Of a DNA stretch of 10,052 bases, positions 1 to 8,045 are shown piece after piece. The notes under the pieces were generated by a model. That model worked only from the letters and a program-made list of their open reading frames with translations, did no database searches and had not been told where the DNA came from. The DNA comes from Comamonadaceae bacterium. GTDB lineage: Bacteria; Pseudomonadota; Gammaproteobacteria; Burkholderiales; Burkholderiaceae_C. Each line of letters opens with the position of its first letter. Position 1 is the first letter of the stretch. Position numbers and translations under genes: made by a program. The stretch is from contig CANHGF010000060.1 in the NCBI GenBank assembly GCA_947460065.1, forward strand, positions 1 to 10,052. The letters are read 5' to 3'.

Positions 1-327
1 ATGCAGCAGCACCGGTTTGAGCTGCTGGCCATTGGTCTGCTGACGGGCTACCTGGGCGCTTTGCCCAGCGCGCTGTGGGCCTCGGGCGCCATGTTCATCG
101 CCATGGCTCCGGTGCTGGTGCCGGTGGCCGTTTGGATCTACACCCTGGTGTTCTCCTTCTCCTCGCTCTGGTTAGCGCATTACAGCCTTTCCATGCTGGA
201 GAAACTGCGCAAGGCGCCGCCGCTTCACCCGCAGCCGCCTGCGCCCTCTCCCGTCTTGGTGGACCAGCGCCTGGTTGATGCGCGAACTCCCAATAGCGCC
301 TCAGCGCCGCCGCCCTCGTCGAGTTGA
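1..327 (+). CDS. EI24-like integral membrane protein, C-terminal part (5' end outside window)
   Basis: The frame is open from the first base and ends at TGA 325-327. The 108 visible residues contain two strongly hydrophobic segments (about residues 8-24 and 29-55), followed by a short basic patch and a Pro/Ala/Ser-rich tail from about residue 73. The core (GYLGALPSALWASGA, then LVFSFSSLWLAHYSLS) resembles, from memory, the C-terminal end of EI24-domain inner-membrane proteins that often sit upstream of a CinA-like gene in Burkholderiales. Those proteins are usually 250-300 residues with several membrane helices. The ATG at position 1 is therefore probably an internal Met, and most of the gene lies to the left. 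In E. coli the related CysZ is a sulfate transporter; sulfate transport is not shown for this protein. No terminator is visible after the stop. The family assignment is inference from similarity. Confidence 0.65.
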   Translation: MQQHRFELLAIGLLTGYLGALPSALWASGAMFIAMAPVLVPVAVWIYTLVFSFSSLWLAHYSLSMLEKLRKAPPLHPQPPAPSPVLVDQRLVDARTPNSASAPPPSSS

Positions 328-454
328 TGTGTTGTTCGCGACTGTCCATTGAGAACACTTCGACCGACTCTTGGCTAGGCAGGATCTGATCGGGTCTGGT
401 CAAGAGGGCGCTATTTCGGCCGATACACTCATCGGGTTACGCCTCTATTCCACG

Positions 455-1291
455 ATGCCTTCGTCCATGCCCCCCACCTTCACCCTCCTCATCCTCGGCG
501 ACGAGATCCTCTCCGGCAAGCGTGCTGACAAGCACATGGCCAAGGCCATCGAGATCCTGGCGGCGCGGGGGCTGTCCTTGACGCAGGTTCAGTACGCGGG
601 GGACGACCCCGAGCGCATCACCGCGCTGCTGGTGCAAGCTTTTGCGGCGGCGCGTGAGCGGGGTGAGGTGATGTTTTCCTGTGGCGGCATTGGTGCCACG
701 CCCGACGACCACACCCGTCAGTGTGCCGCACGGGCCCTGGGGGTGGAATTGGCCCTGCAGCCCGAGGCCGAGTTGCTCATCATCGACCGCATGCGCGATG
801 TGGCCCGCGAACAGGGGATAGAGCTCGATGTGAGCCGGCCCGAGAACCAGCACCGGCTGCAGATGGGCATGTTCCCGGCAGGCGCAGGCGTCATCCCCAA
901 CCCCTACAACAAGATCCCCGGCTTTACCTGCGAGGCCGGGCCGGGCGCGGTGCATTTCCTGCCCGGCTTTCCGGTGATGGCCTGGCCCATGATGGAGTGG
1001 CTGCTCGACACCCGTTACCGGGCCTTCCATCGCTCCCGTACCCAGGTGGAGAAGTCGGTCATCGTTCTGGAGGGCATGGAGGGCATGCTGACGCCCTTGA
1101 TGCAGGCTATCGAGGCGGGCCACCCGGCGGTCAAGGTGTTCAGCCTGCCCAGCGTCGACCATCCTCAGTACGGCCGACATATCGAGCTCGGGGTCAAAGG
1201 CGAGGGCGCGGCGGTGGACAAGGCCTACCCGGAACTGCTGGCCGGGCTCAGCCCTTTTGGCCTCAAACTAGGCCCTGAATTGGTGCGCTAA
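455..1291 (+). CDS. Molybdopterin-binding (MoCF/CinA N-terminal type) domain protein, stand-alone
   Basis: A 278-residue cytoplasmic protein. The MoCF fold is marked by LGDEILSG (residues 14-21) and GGIGATPDD (77-85), the loop that binds molybdopterin-like ligands in MoaB/MogA and CinA. LPGFPVMAWPMMEWLL (169-184) follows, as in CinA COG1058 domains. The C-terminal nicotinamide-nucleotide deamidase domain of full-length CinA is absent, so the protein is the short stand-alone version; its substrate is not known, and CinA-like proteins act on pyridine nucleotide derivatives rather than on molybdenum cofactor. The frame extends back to a TTG at 371, but the upstream residues do not look like the family, so ATG 455 is preferred; ATG 467 (274 residues) is an alternative. 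Neither has a clear Shine-Dalgarno. The stop codon at 1289-1291 overlaps the first base triplet of the glnA-upstream inverted repeat. Confidence 0.85.
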   Translation: MPSSMPPTFTLLILGDEILSGKRADKHMAKAIEILAARGLSLTQVQYAGDDPERITALLVQAFAAARERGEVMFSCGGIGATPDDHTRQCAARALGVELALQPEAELLIIDRMRDVAREQGIELDVSRPENQHRLQMGMFPAGAGVIPNPYNKIPGFTCEAGPGAVHFLPGFPVMAWPMMEWLLDTRYRAFHRSRTQVEKSVIVLEGMEGMLTPLMQAIEAGHPAVKVFSLPSVDHPQYGRHIELGVKGEGAAVDKAYPELLAGLSPFGLKLGPELVR

Positions 1292-1348
1292 GATTGCACC
1301 AAAATGAAATCATTCTCACCAAATACGCACGAATTTGGTGCAATCTTA
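1289..1348 (+). promoter_or_regulatory. NtrC-type enhancer region upstream of glnA (15-bp perfect inverted repeat)
   Basis: Arms 1289-1303 (TAAGATTGCACCAAA) and 1334-1348 (TTTGGTGCAATCTTA) are exact reverse complements separated by 30 bases. Inside, 1326-1342 reads CGCACGAATTTGGTGCA, which fits the known NtrC operator form GCAC-N7-GTGC exactly. Two further half-sites in the same orientation lie at 1295-1305 (TGCACCAAAAT) and 1315-1325 (CTCACCAAATA), 20 bp apart. The full site is centred about 134 bp upstream of the predicted sigma-54 start, comparable to NtrC sites at E. coli glnAp2. The inference is that NtrC-P bound here loops to the sigma-54 promoter at 1442-1457. The perfect arms are longer than an NtrC half-site needs, so another role is possible. 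Confidence 0.8.
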
Positions 1349-1441
1349 TAGCCCGTGCAATTTTCTTCAGGGCCCTTCCAGGGTAGCCGAGCGAACAAGG
1401 CACAATGTTGGGCTTCGCGCAGGGCCGACCAGGCGCCGTTT

Positions 1442-1457
1442 TGGCACAGAAACTGCA
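1442..1457 (+). promoter_or_regulatory. Sigma-54 (RpoN) promoter of glnA
   Basis: TGGCACAGAAACTGCA matches the sigma-54 consensus TGGCACG-N4-TTGCW, with GG at 1443-1444 and GC at 1455-1456 separated by exactly 10 bases. This places transcription start near 1468 and gives a leader of about 50 nt before the glnA ATG. With the NtrC sites upstream and the NtrB/NtrC genes downstream, it is the expected nitrogen-regulated promoter. A weaker look-alike at 1397-1411 lacks the -12 GC. Confidence 0.88.
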
Positions 1458-1505
1458 TCTGCTTGAGCCATTCCCGATTTCTTTTAACCCACCCCTACCC
1501 AGCAC

Positions 1506-1512
1506 AGGAGAG
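1506..1512 (+). promoter_or_regulatory. Ribosome binding site of glnA
   Basis: AGGAGAG lies five bases before ATG 1518. This selects ATG 1518 over the in-frame TTG at 1515, and the resulting N-terminus (MAKNVADV) is the usual one for this family. Confidence 0.85.
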
Positions 1513-1517
1513 TATTG

Positions 1518-2933
1518 ATGGCCAAGAACGTCGCAGACGTGATCAACATGGTGAAGGACAACGATGTCAAGTTTGTTGACTTCCGTTTCACCGATACCCG
1601 TGGCAAAGAGCAGCACGTGACCGTTCCCGTGTCGGCCTTTGGCGAAGACAAGTTCACCTCCGGCCACGCCTTTGACGGCTCATCGATCGCAGGCTGGAAG
1701 GGCATTGAGGCCTCGGACATGCAACTCATGCCCGACCCCAATACCGCTACGATCGACCCCGCCTTCGAAGAAACCACCCTGTTTTTGCAGTGCGATGTGG
1801 TCGAGCCCAGCGACGGCAAGGCCTATGACCGCGATCCGCGCTCGATCGCCAAGCGTGCCGAGGCTTACCTGAAAGCCTCCGGTATTGGCGATACCGCCTA
1901 CTTCGGCCCCGAGCCCGAGTTTTTCATTTTTGACGGCGTGCGCTGGAGCAATGAGCCCGGCAACGTGATGTTCGCCATCGACGAGTACGAGGCCCCCTGG
2001 AACAGCGGCAAGCAGCTCGAAGGCGGCAACCGCGGCCATCGTCCTACGGTCAAGGGCGGCTATTTCCCGGTGCCCCCGGTCGACAGCACGCAAGACATGC
2101 GCGCCGAGATGTCCCTGATTCTTGAATCGCTGGGCATTCCGGTCGAGGTGTTCCACCACGAGGTGGCTGGCGCCGGCCAAAACGAGATCGGCACCAAGTT
2201 CTCGACCCTGGTTGAGCGCGCCGACTGGACCCAGCTGCTCAAATATGTGGTGTGGAACGTGGCCAATTCTTATGGCAAAACGGCCACCTTCATGCCTAAG
2301 CCCTACGCCGGCGACAACGGCTCGGGCATGCACGTGCACCAGTCGATCTGGAAAGACGGCAAGAACCTGTTTGCCGGCGACGGCTATGCCGGTCTGAGCG
2401 ACTTTGCCCTGTACTACATCGGCGGCATCATCAAGCACGCTCGCGCGCTCAACGCCATCACCAACCCGGGCACCAACAGCTACAAGCGCCTGGTGCCTGG
2501 CTTTGAGGCGCCGGTCAAGCTGGCCTACAGCTCGCGCAACCGCTCTGCATCGATCCGCATCCCCTTTGTGGCCAACCCCAAGGGCCGCCGCATCGAGGCA
2601 CGCTTCCCCGATCCTTCGGCCAACCCCTACCTGTGCTTCTCGGCCCTGATGATGGCCGGTCTCGATGGCGTGGAAAACAAGATCCATCCGGGCGAGGCCG
2701 CCACCAAGGACCTCTACCATCTGCCGCCGGAAGAAGACAAGCTGGTGCCCACCGTCTGCCACAGCCTCGACCAAGCCCTGGAGTATCTGGACAAGGACCG
2801 CGCCTTCCTGACCAAGGGCGGCGTGTTCACCGACTCCATGCTCGATGCCTACATCGAGCTCAAGATGGGCGAAGTCACGCGTTTTCGCATGGCCCCGCAC
2901 CCGGTCGAGTACGACATGTACTACTCGCTCTGA
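1518..2933 (+). CDS. glnA: Glutamine synthetase, type I (GSI-beta)
   Basis: A 471-residue cytoplasmic enzyme that makes glutamine from glutamate, ammonia and ATP, acting as a dodecamer; the length is normal for the family. The beta-grasp domain carries FDGSSIAGW (52-60). Metal and glutamate sites follow: [12 protein letters not shown] (129-140, Glu132/Glu134), [16 protein letters not shown] (213-228, Glu215 and Glu223) and [10 protein letters not shown] (267-276, His272). [34 protein letters not shown] (316-349) holds the flap Glu330 and the phosphate-binding arginines. [10 protein letters not shown] has Tyr400 in the place of the E. coli adenylylated tyrosine (Tyr397), so control by GlnE is expected. 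Transcription is expected from the sigma-54 promoter under NtrC, and the gene ends at a strong terminator 36 bases beyond the stop. ntrB and ntrC lie downstream. All key motifs are intact. Confidence 0.98.
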   Translation: MAKNVADVINMVKDNDVKFVDFRFTDTRGKEQHVTVPVSAFGEDKFTSGHAFDGSSIAGWKGIEASDMQLMPDPNTATIDPAFEETTLFLQCDVVEPSDGKAYDRDPRSIAKRAEAYLKASGIGDTAYFGPEPEFFIFDGVRWSNEPGNVMFAIDEYEAPWNSGKQLEGGNRGHRPTVKGGYFPVPPVDSTQDMRAEMSLILESLGIPVEVFHHEVAGAGQNEIGTKFSTLVERADWTQLLKYVVWNVANSYGKTATFMPKPYAGDNGSGMHVHQSIWKDGKNLFAGDGYAGLSDFALYYIGGIIKHARALNAITNPGTNSYKRLVPGFEAPVKLAYSSRNRSASIRIPFVANPKGRRIEARFPDPSANPYLCFSALMMAGLDGVENKIHPGEAATKDLYHLPPEEDKLVPTVCHSLDQALEYLDKDRAFLTKGGVFTDSMLDAYIELKMGEVTRFRMAPHPVEYDMYYSL

Positions 2934-2969
2934 TCCAGCGCGGCGTGGCCTTCTCGGCCACTGCTCAAG

Positions 2970-2997
2970 AAAAGACGGCTTCGGCCGTCTTTTTTTT
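2970..2997 (+). terminator. Intrinsic terminator of glnA
   Basis: AAAAGACGGC-TTCG-GCCGTCTTTT forms a perfect ten-pair stem capped by a C(UUCG)G tetraloop, and the T-run continues to 2997. It is symmetric (A-run before, T-run after) and might act both ways, but only glnA reads into it. It implies that most transcripts from the glnA promoter stop before ntrB. Confidence 0.93.
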
Positions 2998-3041
2998 GGC
3001 GAACGCCTCTATCGTGGCTGTGCCCCTGTGGGGGGTCCTCC

Positions 3042-3118
3042 CCTGTGGGAGCGCCGCCTCGGCGCGATGCGGCATCCGATCAAGCGCCGCATCGCCGCGA
3101 GGGCGCGGCTCCCACAGG
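3042..3118. repeat. REP doublet (REPIN-like inverted pair), copy 1
   Basis: Two REP units face each other. The first (3045-3069) has a GTGGGA head and an internal hairpin GCGCCG-CCT-CGGCGC followed by GATG. The second is inverted (3090-3115): CATC, then GCCGCG-AGGG-CGCGGC, then TCCCAC. The inner flanks GATGCGGC (3066-3073) and GCCGCATC (3086-3093) also pair, so the whole 77 bp can fold into one long imperfect hairpin, CCTGTGGG pairing with CCCACAGG. A GTGG/GTAG head next to a palindrome is typical of REPs mobilised by RAYT transposases. A partial head, CCCCTGTGGG, is also duplicated at 3024-3033 and 3040-3049. Confidence 0.85.
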
Positions 3119-3198
3119 CTAGCTCCAGCTTCTGGGGCCTCCCACAGGCCAGTTCCAACTTCTGGGGCCTCACACAGCCTCGCCCCAAGCTCTGATTC
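3109..3198. repeat. Three-copy 30-bp tandem repeat adjoining the REP doublet
   Basis: Copies lie at 3109-3138, 3139-3168 and 3169-3198 with an exact 30-base period. The first two differ at three positions (12, 15 and 19 of the unit). The third agrees with the first at about 21 of 30 positions. Each unit starts with CTCCCACAG (CTCACACAG in the third), which is the outer end of the inverted REP unit, so the array seems to have grown from the REP edge. A further REP follows a few bases after the array. No function can be assigned. Confidence 0.85.
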
Positions 3199-3204
3199 TC
3201 GGGA

Positions 3205-3229
3205 GTGGGAGCGCCGCCTCGGCGCGATG
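3205..3229 (+). repeat. Single REP unit between glnA and ntrB
   Basis: These 25 bases are identical to the first unit of the doublet at 3045-3069: GTGGGA head, GCGCCG-CCT-CGGCGC hairpin, then GATG. No inverted partner follows. The remaining gene-free bases from 3230 to 3314 hold no recognisable element except a weak -10-like CAAAAT at 3303-3308, seven bases before the ntrB start codon. With the terminator, doublet and tandem array, these elements account for most of the 380-base gap. Confidence 0.85.
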
Positions 3230-3314
3230 AGTTCTCTAAACTCCCGTCCCTTTAGACCAAGGGCAGGGGTGAGGGCAGCCCCGCGACTGGTCACGATTCG
3301 GTCAAAATAGCTGG

Positions 3315-4391
3315 GTGACGATCTCCCACTCCAACCCTGCCGCAGATCGCTTTGCGGCCTTTGACTTACTGGCCACGCTAGTGGCGGTGGTGCAGACCGA
3401 TGGCCAGGTGATCTTTGCCAATGCGGCCCTCGAGGACGCACTGGGTACCTCGCGGCGCATGATTGAGGGAGCGCCGCTGTCCGATTGCTTTACCGAGCCG
3501 GTCATCATGCAAGGTGCGCTCGAAGGCGCGGGCAGCAATGAGTTTGCAGCCCTGCGCTACGACGCCTGGCTCAAGCGCAGCAACAACGACCCATTGCCTG
3601 TGCATGTGGTGGTGGCCCAGTCCGACCAGCCTGGGCAGGCCATTGTTGAGCTGCTGCCGCTGGAGCAGCAGGCCAAGCAGGACCGCGAGGAACGGCTGAT
3701 GGAGCGGGCCCAGGCCAATAAGGAGCTGATCCGCAACCTGGCCCATGAAATCAAGAATCCCCTGGGAGGTATCCGTGGTGCCGCGCAGTTGCTGCAGATG
3801 GAGATCGACTCGCGCGAATTGACCGAATACACCCAGGTCATCATCCATGAGGCCGATCGGCTGCAGTTGCTGGTCGACCGGCTGCTTGCACCGCACAGGC
3901 GGCCGCATCAGGTCGGTGACGTGAACATCCACGAGGTCTGTGAAAGGGTGCGCTCCTTGATCTTGGCCGAGTTCCCCAAGGGCTTGAAGGTCAGGCGCGA
4001 CTATGACACCTCCATCCCGGAGATCCGGGGCGACCGCGAGCAGCTCATCCAGGCCGTGCTCAACATTGCCCACAATGCCGCGCAGGCCCTGGCCGAGAGA
4101 TTGGCAGCGGGCGATGCGCAGATCACCATGCGTACCCGCATCGCACGACAGGTGACCTTCGGCAAGCAGCGTTATCGCTTGGCATTGGAATTGCATGTCA
4201 TTGACAACGGGCCGGGCGTACCCGACTCGATCAAGGAACGCATCTTCTACCCCCTGGTAACGGGGCGCGACGGTGGGTCCGGGCTGGGGCTGACATTGGC
4301 GCAAAACTTTGTTCAGCAACACCACGGCTTGATCGAGTGCGATAGCGTCCCGGGCCGCACGGACTTCAAGATACTGATCCCATTGCCTTGA
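3315..4391 (+). CDS. glnL: Nitrogen regulation sensor histidine kinase/phosphatase NtrB (NRII)
   Basis: A 358-residue soluble kinase, with no membrane segment, that phosphorylates NtrC under nitrogen limitation and dephosphorylates it when PII signals sufficiency. A PAS-like sensor domain covers about residues 12-115. The H-box NLAHEIKNPLGGIRGAAQLL (141-160) contains the phospho-acceptor His144. The ATP-binding domain has the N-box NIAHNAAQAL (250-259), G1 box DNGPGVP (297-303), F region FYPLVTGR (311-318) and G2 box GSGLGL (321-326). The length is typical for the family. The start is GTG 3315: the frame gives a normal N-terminus, but no Shine-Dalgarno is visible, and CAAAAT at 3303-3308 would put a transcription start on or next to the GTG. 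ntrC follows after 44 bases, so the two genes are probably cotranscribed. The symbol ntrB is used equally. Confidence 0.95.
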   Translation: MTISHSNPAADRFAAFDLLATLVAVVQTDGQVIFANAALEDALGTSRRMIEGAPLSDCFTEPVIMQGALEGAGSNEFAALRYDAWLKRSNNDPLPVHVVVAQSDQPGQAIVELLPLEQQAKQDREERLMERAQANKELIRNLAHEIKNPLGGIRGAAQLLQMEIDSRELTEYTQVIIHEADRLQLLVDRLLAPHRRPHQVGDVNIHEVCERVRSLILAEFPKGLKVRRDYDTSIPEIRGDREQLIQAVLNIAHNAAQALAERLAAGDAQITMRTRIARQVTFGKQRYRLALELHVIDNGPGVPDSIKERIFYPLVTGRDGGSGLGLTLAQNFVQQHHGLIECDSVPGRTDFKILIPLP

Positions 4392-4435
4392 CGTCCGTCC
4401 CAATAGCAGCAGGTCATAAAGAGGGGCAGACAAGC

Positions 4436-5956
<1,521 letters not shown>

Positions 5957-5964
5957 GCTTGGGC

Positions 5965-6061
5965 TTTTGTGGGGGCGCCGCCCTCGGCGCGATGGGGCGA
6001 CTGATCGAGCCCCATGCCTCATCAAGGGCCGCATCGCCGCGAGGGCGCGGCTCCCACAAAA
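5965..6061. repeat. REP doublet (REPIN-like inverted pair), copy 2, between convergent genes
   Basis: Unit one is 5969-5994 (GTGGGGGCGCCG-CCCT-CGGCGCGATG). The inverted unit is 6032-6057 and is identical over 26 bases to 3090-3115; the match extends to 6021-6058 against 3079-3116 with one difference in 38. The outer flanks TTTTGTGGG and CCCACAAAA pair. The inner part has its own 7-bp inverted repeat, ATGGGGC (5992-5998) and GCCCCAT (6009-6015). The element sits nine bases past the ntrC stop and 48 bases from the xthA stop, so it may serve as a transcript-end structure for both. No separate T-rich terminator is visible. Confidence 0.87.
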
Positions 6062-6109
6062 ACTGGGATCTTCGCCTTGGTCGCGGTAGGTCTCCGTTCA
6101 GGCGCTGGT

Positions 6110-6898
6110 CTACGCCGGGTCAGACAGTTCGACGATGACGGGCGCATGGTCACTGGGGCGTTCGTTCTTGCGGGGCTGCCGGTCTATGGTGCAGGCGCTG
6201 ACTTTGTCCTTGAGGGCCTCGCTCACCAAGATGTGGTCGATGCGCAGGCCCTTGTTGCGCCGGAAAGCCATCTCGCGGTAGTCCCACCATGAGTAGCTTT
6301 TTTCAGGCTGCTCGAACATCCTGAAGGCATCAATCAAACCCAACTCCAGCAGGCCCGCAAAGGCCTGCCGCTCTTCGGTGGTGTGGTGTATGGTCTCGCG
6401 CAGACCTACTGGGTCATGGGTGTCGCGGTCGTCAGCAGTGATGTTGAAGTCACCCACCAGTACCAGCGGGCGGGGCAGGGCGATCTCCGTGCTCAGCCAC
6501 TGCCGCAGACCTTCGAGCCAACGCATCTTGTAGGCGAATTTTTCGCTGCCTGGCTCCTGGCCGTTGACGAAGTAGCCGTTGACCACGCGCAGCGCACCAC
6601 CGGGCGCATGCACCGTGACGCCCAGCACCCGGGCCTGCTCGTCTTCAAAACCCGCGATGTTGCGCTGCACCTCGTCGAGGCGATGGCGGCTGAGGATGGC
6701 TACGCCGTTGTAGGTCTTCTGGCCGAACACTGCGCAGTAGGGGTAGCCGGCCTCCTGCATTGCCTGCAGCGGAAATTTGTCCTCGGTCAACTTGAGCTCT
6801 TGCAGGCACAGCACATCGACCGGGTTGCTGGCCAGCCAGTCCAGCACTTGCGGCAGGCGAACGCCCAGCGAGTTGACATTCCATGTGGTGATCTTCAA
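6110..6898 (-). CDS. xthA: Exodeoxyribonuclease III (AP endonuclease, ExoIII family)
   Basis: A 262-residue cytoplasmic base-excision-repair enzyme that cuts DNA at abasic sites and degrades one strand from 3' ends, using a divalent metal. The EEP nuclease signature is complete: TWNVNS (5-10), LQELK (32-36, metal ligand Glu34), NGYFVNG (107-113, Tyr109), GDFNIT (149-154, Asp150 and Asn152), LRIDHIL (218-224, Asp221) and PSDHAPV (248-254, Asp250/His251). SYSWWDYR (201-208) is typical of the family. The start is TTG at 6898-6896: MKITTWNVNS is the standard N-terminus and a GGAG lies six bases upstream, so this is the real start despite the rare codon. The stop is TAG. The gene lies 52 bases downstream of the hydrolase gene on the same strand and is probably cotranscribed with it. 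The symbol follows E. coli usage. Confidence 0.95.
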   Translation of the reverse strand: MKITTWNVNSLGVRLPQVLDWLASNPVDVLCLQELKLTEDKFPLQAMQEAGYPYCAVFGQKTYNGVAILSRHRLDEVQRNIAGFEDEQARVLGVTVHAPGGALRVVNGYFVNGQEPGSEKFAYKMRWLEGLRQWLSTEIALPRPLVLVGDFNITADDRDTHDPVGLRETIHHTTEERQAFAGLLELGLIDAFRMFEQPEKSYSWWDYREMAFRRNKGLRIDHILVSEALKDKVSACTIDRQPRKNERPSDHAPVIVELSDPA

Positions 6899-6904
6899 GG
6901 CGTA

Positions 6905-6909
6905 CTCCG
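6905..6909 (-). promoter_or_regulatory. Ribosome binding site selecting the TTG start of xthA
   Basis: On the minus strand, CGGAG followed by TACGCC and TTG gives a six-base spacing. No ATG or GTG in this frame fits the family N-terminus, so the site decides the start. Confidence 0.7.
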
Positions 6910-6950
6910 ATTGTGGTCTTGTGCGGGTTCGGTCGCTGCGGCGGATGCGC

Positions 6951-7877
6951 TTAATGCGGCAGGGGTGGGCTGGCCGGTGAAGACGTGTTACCGGCAGCCA
7001 GGTGCTGATCCAGCGCAGCGCAGAACTCGCTCTGGCATTCGAAGTGCGGCAGCGCGCCTGTGGGAAACACCTTCATCTGCCAGTTCGGCCGTCCTTCCAG
7101 CATGGCTTTTTGGCGGTAGTCGGTAAAGTCACCGCGCACGCCGTGGCATATCCATACAGGCAGGCTCAGGCTTTCGTAGACGCTGAGGATATCTTTGCTG
7201 AACAGGGCGCCCGACAGAAAACTCAGCGGTGCGTGCTCGGCACCGCTTGCCCGCGCGGTGGCCACCGCTTCCTCAAACATCTGTTCGTCAATGGCGGGCC
7301 CGCCCCAGGTCTTGCGCAGAAAAAAGCGTATCACCTGCGGGCGAGTCAGCAGCGCAAACAGCCCAGGCCCGAACCACTTCAGCGCACGGTGAAGCCGCGG
7401 CATGGCTGCAGTGCTGCCGGCCGGTCCGCGCCGGGGACGGCTGCCGCTCAGGCCGGTGGGGCTGACCAGGGCCAGGCTGCGGTAGTCAGCCGGTGCTTCA
7501 CGGGCCGCTCTGGCGAGGAATTCACAGGACAGCGACAGGGCCAGGGCGTCGATCGCCTGGTTTGCGAATTGGCTGCGGATATGCCGGGCCACGCCGTGCA
7601 GAGCATCGGTCATCAGGCGCGGTGTGTAGAGCCTGTCAGGCCTGGCTGTGGCGCCGTATCCGGGCAGATCGGGCGAAAACACGGTGTGGGTGGCCGCATA
7701 GTGTTCGTGCAGGGGCCGTACCTCTGCGGCCGATGCGGCCGCATTGACGCTGTGCACCAGCAGCAGCGGGGGGCCCGAGCCTGCGGTATGTACCGCCACC
7801 GCACCGGCGGCGGTTTCGATCTGGATGGTATGGCCGCTCAATTGGGGGCGAAACGCAGTGTGCGCGGCAGATTCCAT
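6951..7877 (-). CDS. Alpha/beta hydrolase-fold protein
   Basis: A 308-residue protein of the alpha/beta hydrolase fold; substrate unknown. LLLVHSVNA (38-46) is the oxyanion strand region, with HSVN in place of the usual HGxG. SPDLPGYG (68-75) is the classic strand-4 motif. The nucleophile elbow is ALALSLSCEF (111-120), so the catalytic serine would be Ser115, flanked by Ala and Ser rather than the Gly-x-Ser-x-Gly norm. VWICHGVRGDF (241-251) supplies Asp250 and LPHFE (276-280) supplies His278, which completes a triad. Residues 145-200 form a cap with hydrophobic helices. There is no signal peptide. ATG 7877 starts the gene with no clear Shine-Dalgarno; a -10-like TATCAT lies on the minus strand at 7891-7886. 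It lies upstream of xthA on the same strand. Ester, epoxide or C-C bond hydrolysis are all possible. Confidence 0.88.
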   Translation of the reverse strand: MESAAHTAFRPQLSGHTIQIETAAGAVAVHTAGSGPPLLLVHSVNAAASAAEVRPLHEHYAATHTVFSPDLPGYGATARPDRLYTPRLMTDALHGVARHIRSQFANQAIDALALSLSCEFLARAAREAPADYRSLALVSPTGLSGSRPRRGPAGSTAAMPRLHRALKWFGPGLFALLTRPQVIRFFLRKTWGGPAIDEQMFEEAVATARASGAEHAPLSFLSGALFSKDILSVYESLSLPVWICHGVRGDFTDYRQKAMLEGRPNWQMKVFPTGALPHFECQSEFCAALDQHLAAGNTSSPASPPLPH

Positions 7878-7885
7878 GGTGGTCC

Positions 7886-7891
7886 ATGATA
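7886..7891 (-). promoter_or_regulatory. Possible -10 element of the hydrolase gene
   Basis: TATCAT on the minus strand matches the sigma-70 -10 consensus at four or five positions and lies eight bases before the ATG, so the transcript would have almost no leader. No good -35 is visible 16-18 bases upstream. The rest of the 168-base gap between the hydrolase and the iron-sulfur protein gene shows no clear operator. Confidence 0.3.
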
Positions 7892-8045
7892 GCCCGCGGC
7901 TCAGATTTACATCCCGACCTCCATCCCTCTGGGTGGGTCAGAGCCAGGCAGCGCTGTTATTGGACTGATATCCATGACTAATGTGGTCGGGTAATACGGC
8001 AGTGCTAGCATTCCCCCCGTTAGCAACCACTCTTACAGGACTCCT

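Noticed and set aside
371..454. In-frame TTG start at 371 for the CinA-like protein
   Set aside because: The 28 extra residues do not resemble the family and no ribosome binding site precedes the TTG; ATG 455 gives the usual short N-terminus.
1397..1411. Second sigma-54-like sequence (AGGCACAATGTTGGG) upstream of glnA
   Set aside because: It has the -24 GGCAC but GG instead of the required GC at -12; the copy at 1442-1457 is much better.
1680..2900. 406-residue open frame on the minus strand opposite glnA
   Set aside because: It is antisense to a fully conserved glutamine synthetase and its composition (Gly/His/Val/Ala-rich, no motif) is typical of shadow frames in GC-rich genes.
3042..3229. 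Possible CRISPR array
   Set aside because: The 30-bp units are directly contiguous without spacers, the REP units are hairpins with inverted pairing, and no cas gene is present.
2633..3310. 225-residue plus-strand frame spanning the end of glnA and the repeat region
   Set aside because: It runs out of frame through glnA, then through the terminator and REP repeats; it is only repeat DNA read as protein.
3378..4433. 351-residue open frame on the minus strand opposite ntrB
   Set aside because: Shadow of the ntrB coding sequence; no recognisable domain or ribosome binding site.
5965..6061. Conventional rho-independent terminator or an insertion-sequence end after ntrC
   Set aside because: The long hairpin lacks a downstream T-run on the ntrC strand and matches the REP doublet at 3042-3118, with no transposase nearby; REPIN is the better label.
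7002..7889. 295-residue plus-strand frame opposite the hydrolase
   Set aside because: The minus-strand frame has the alpha/beta hydrolase motifs in order, so the plus-strand frame is a shadow.
7961..7974. Small palindrome TGGA-CTGATA-TCCA upstream of HiPIP as an FNR/ANR operator
   Set aside because: It does not match the TTGAT-N4-ATCAA consensus and four-base arms are expected by chance.
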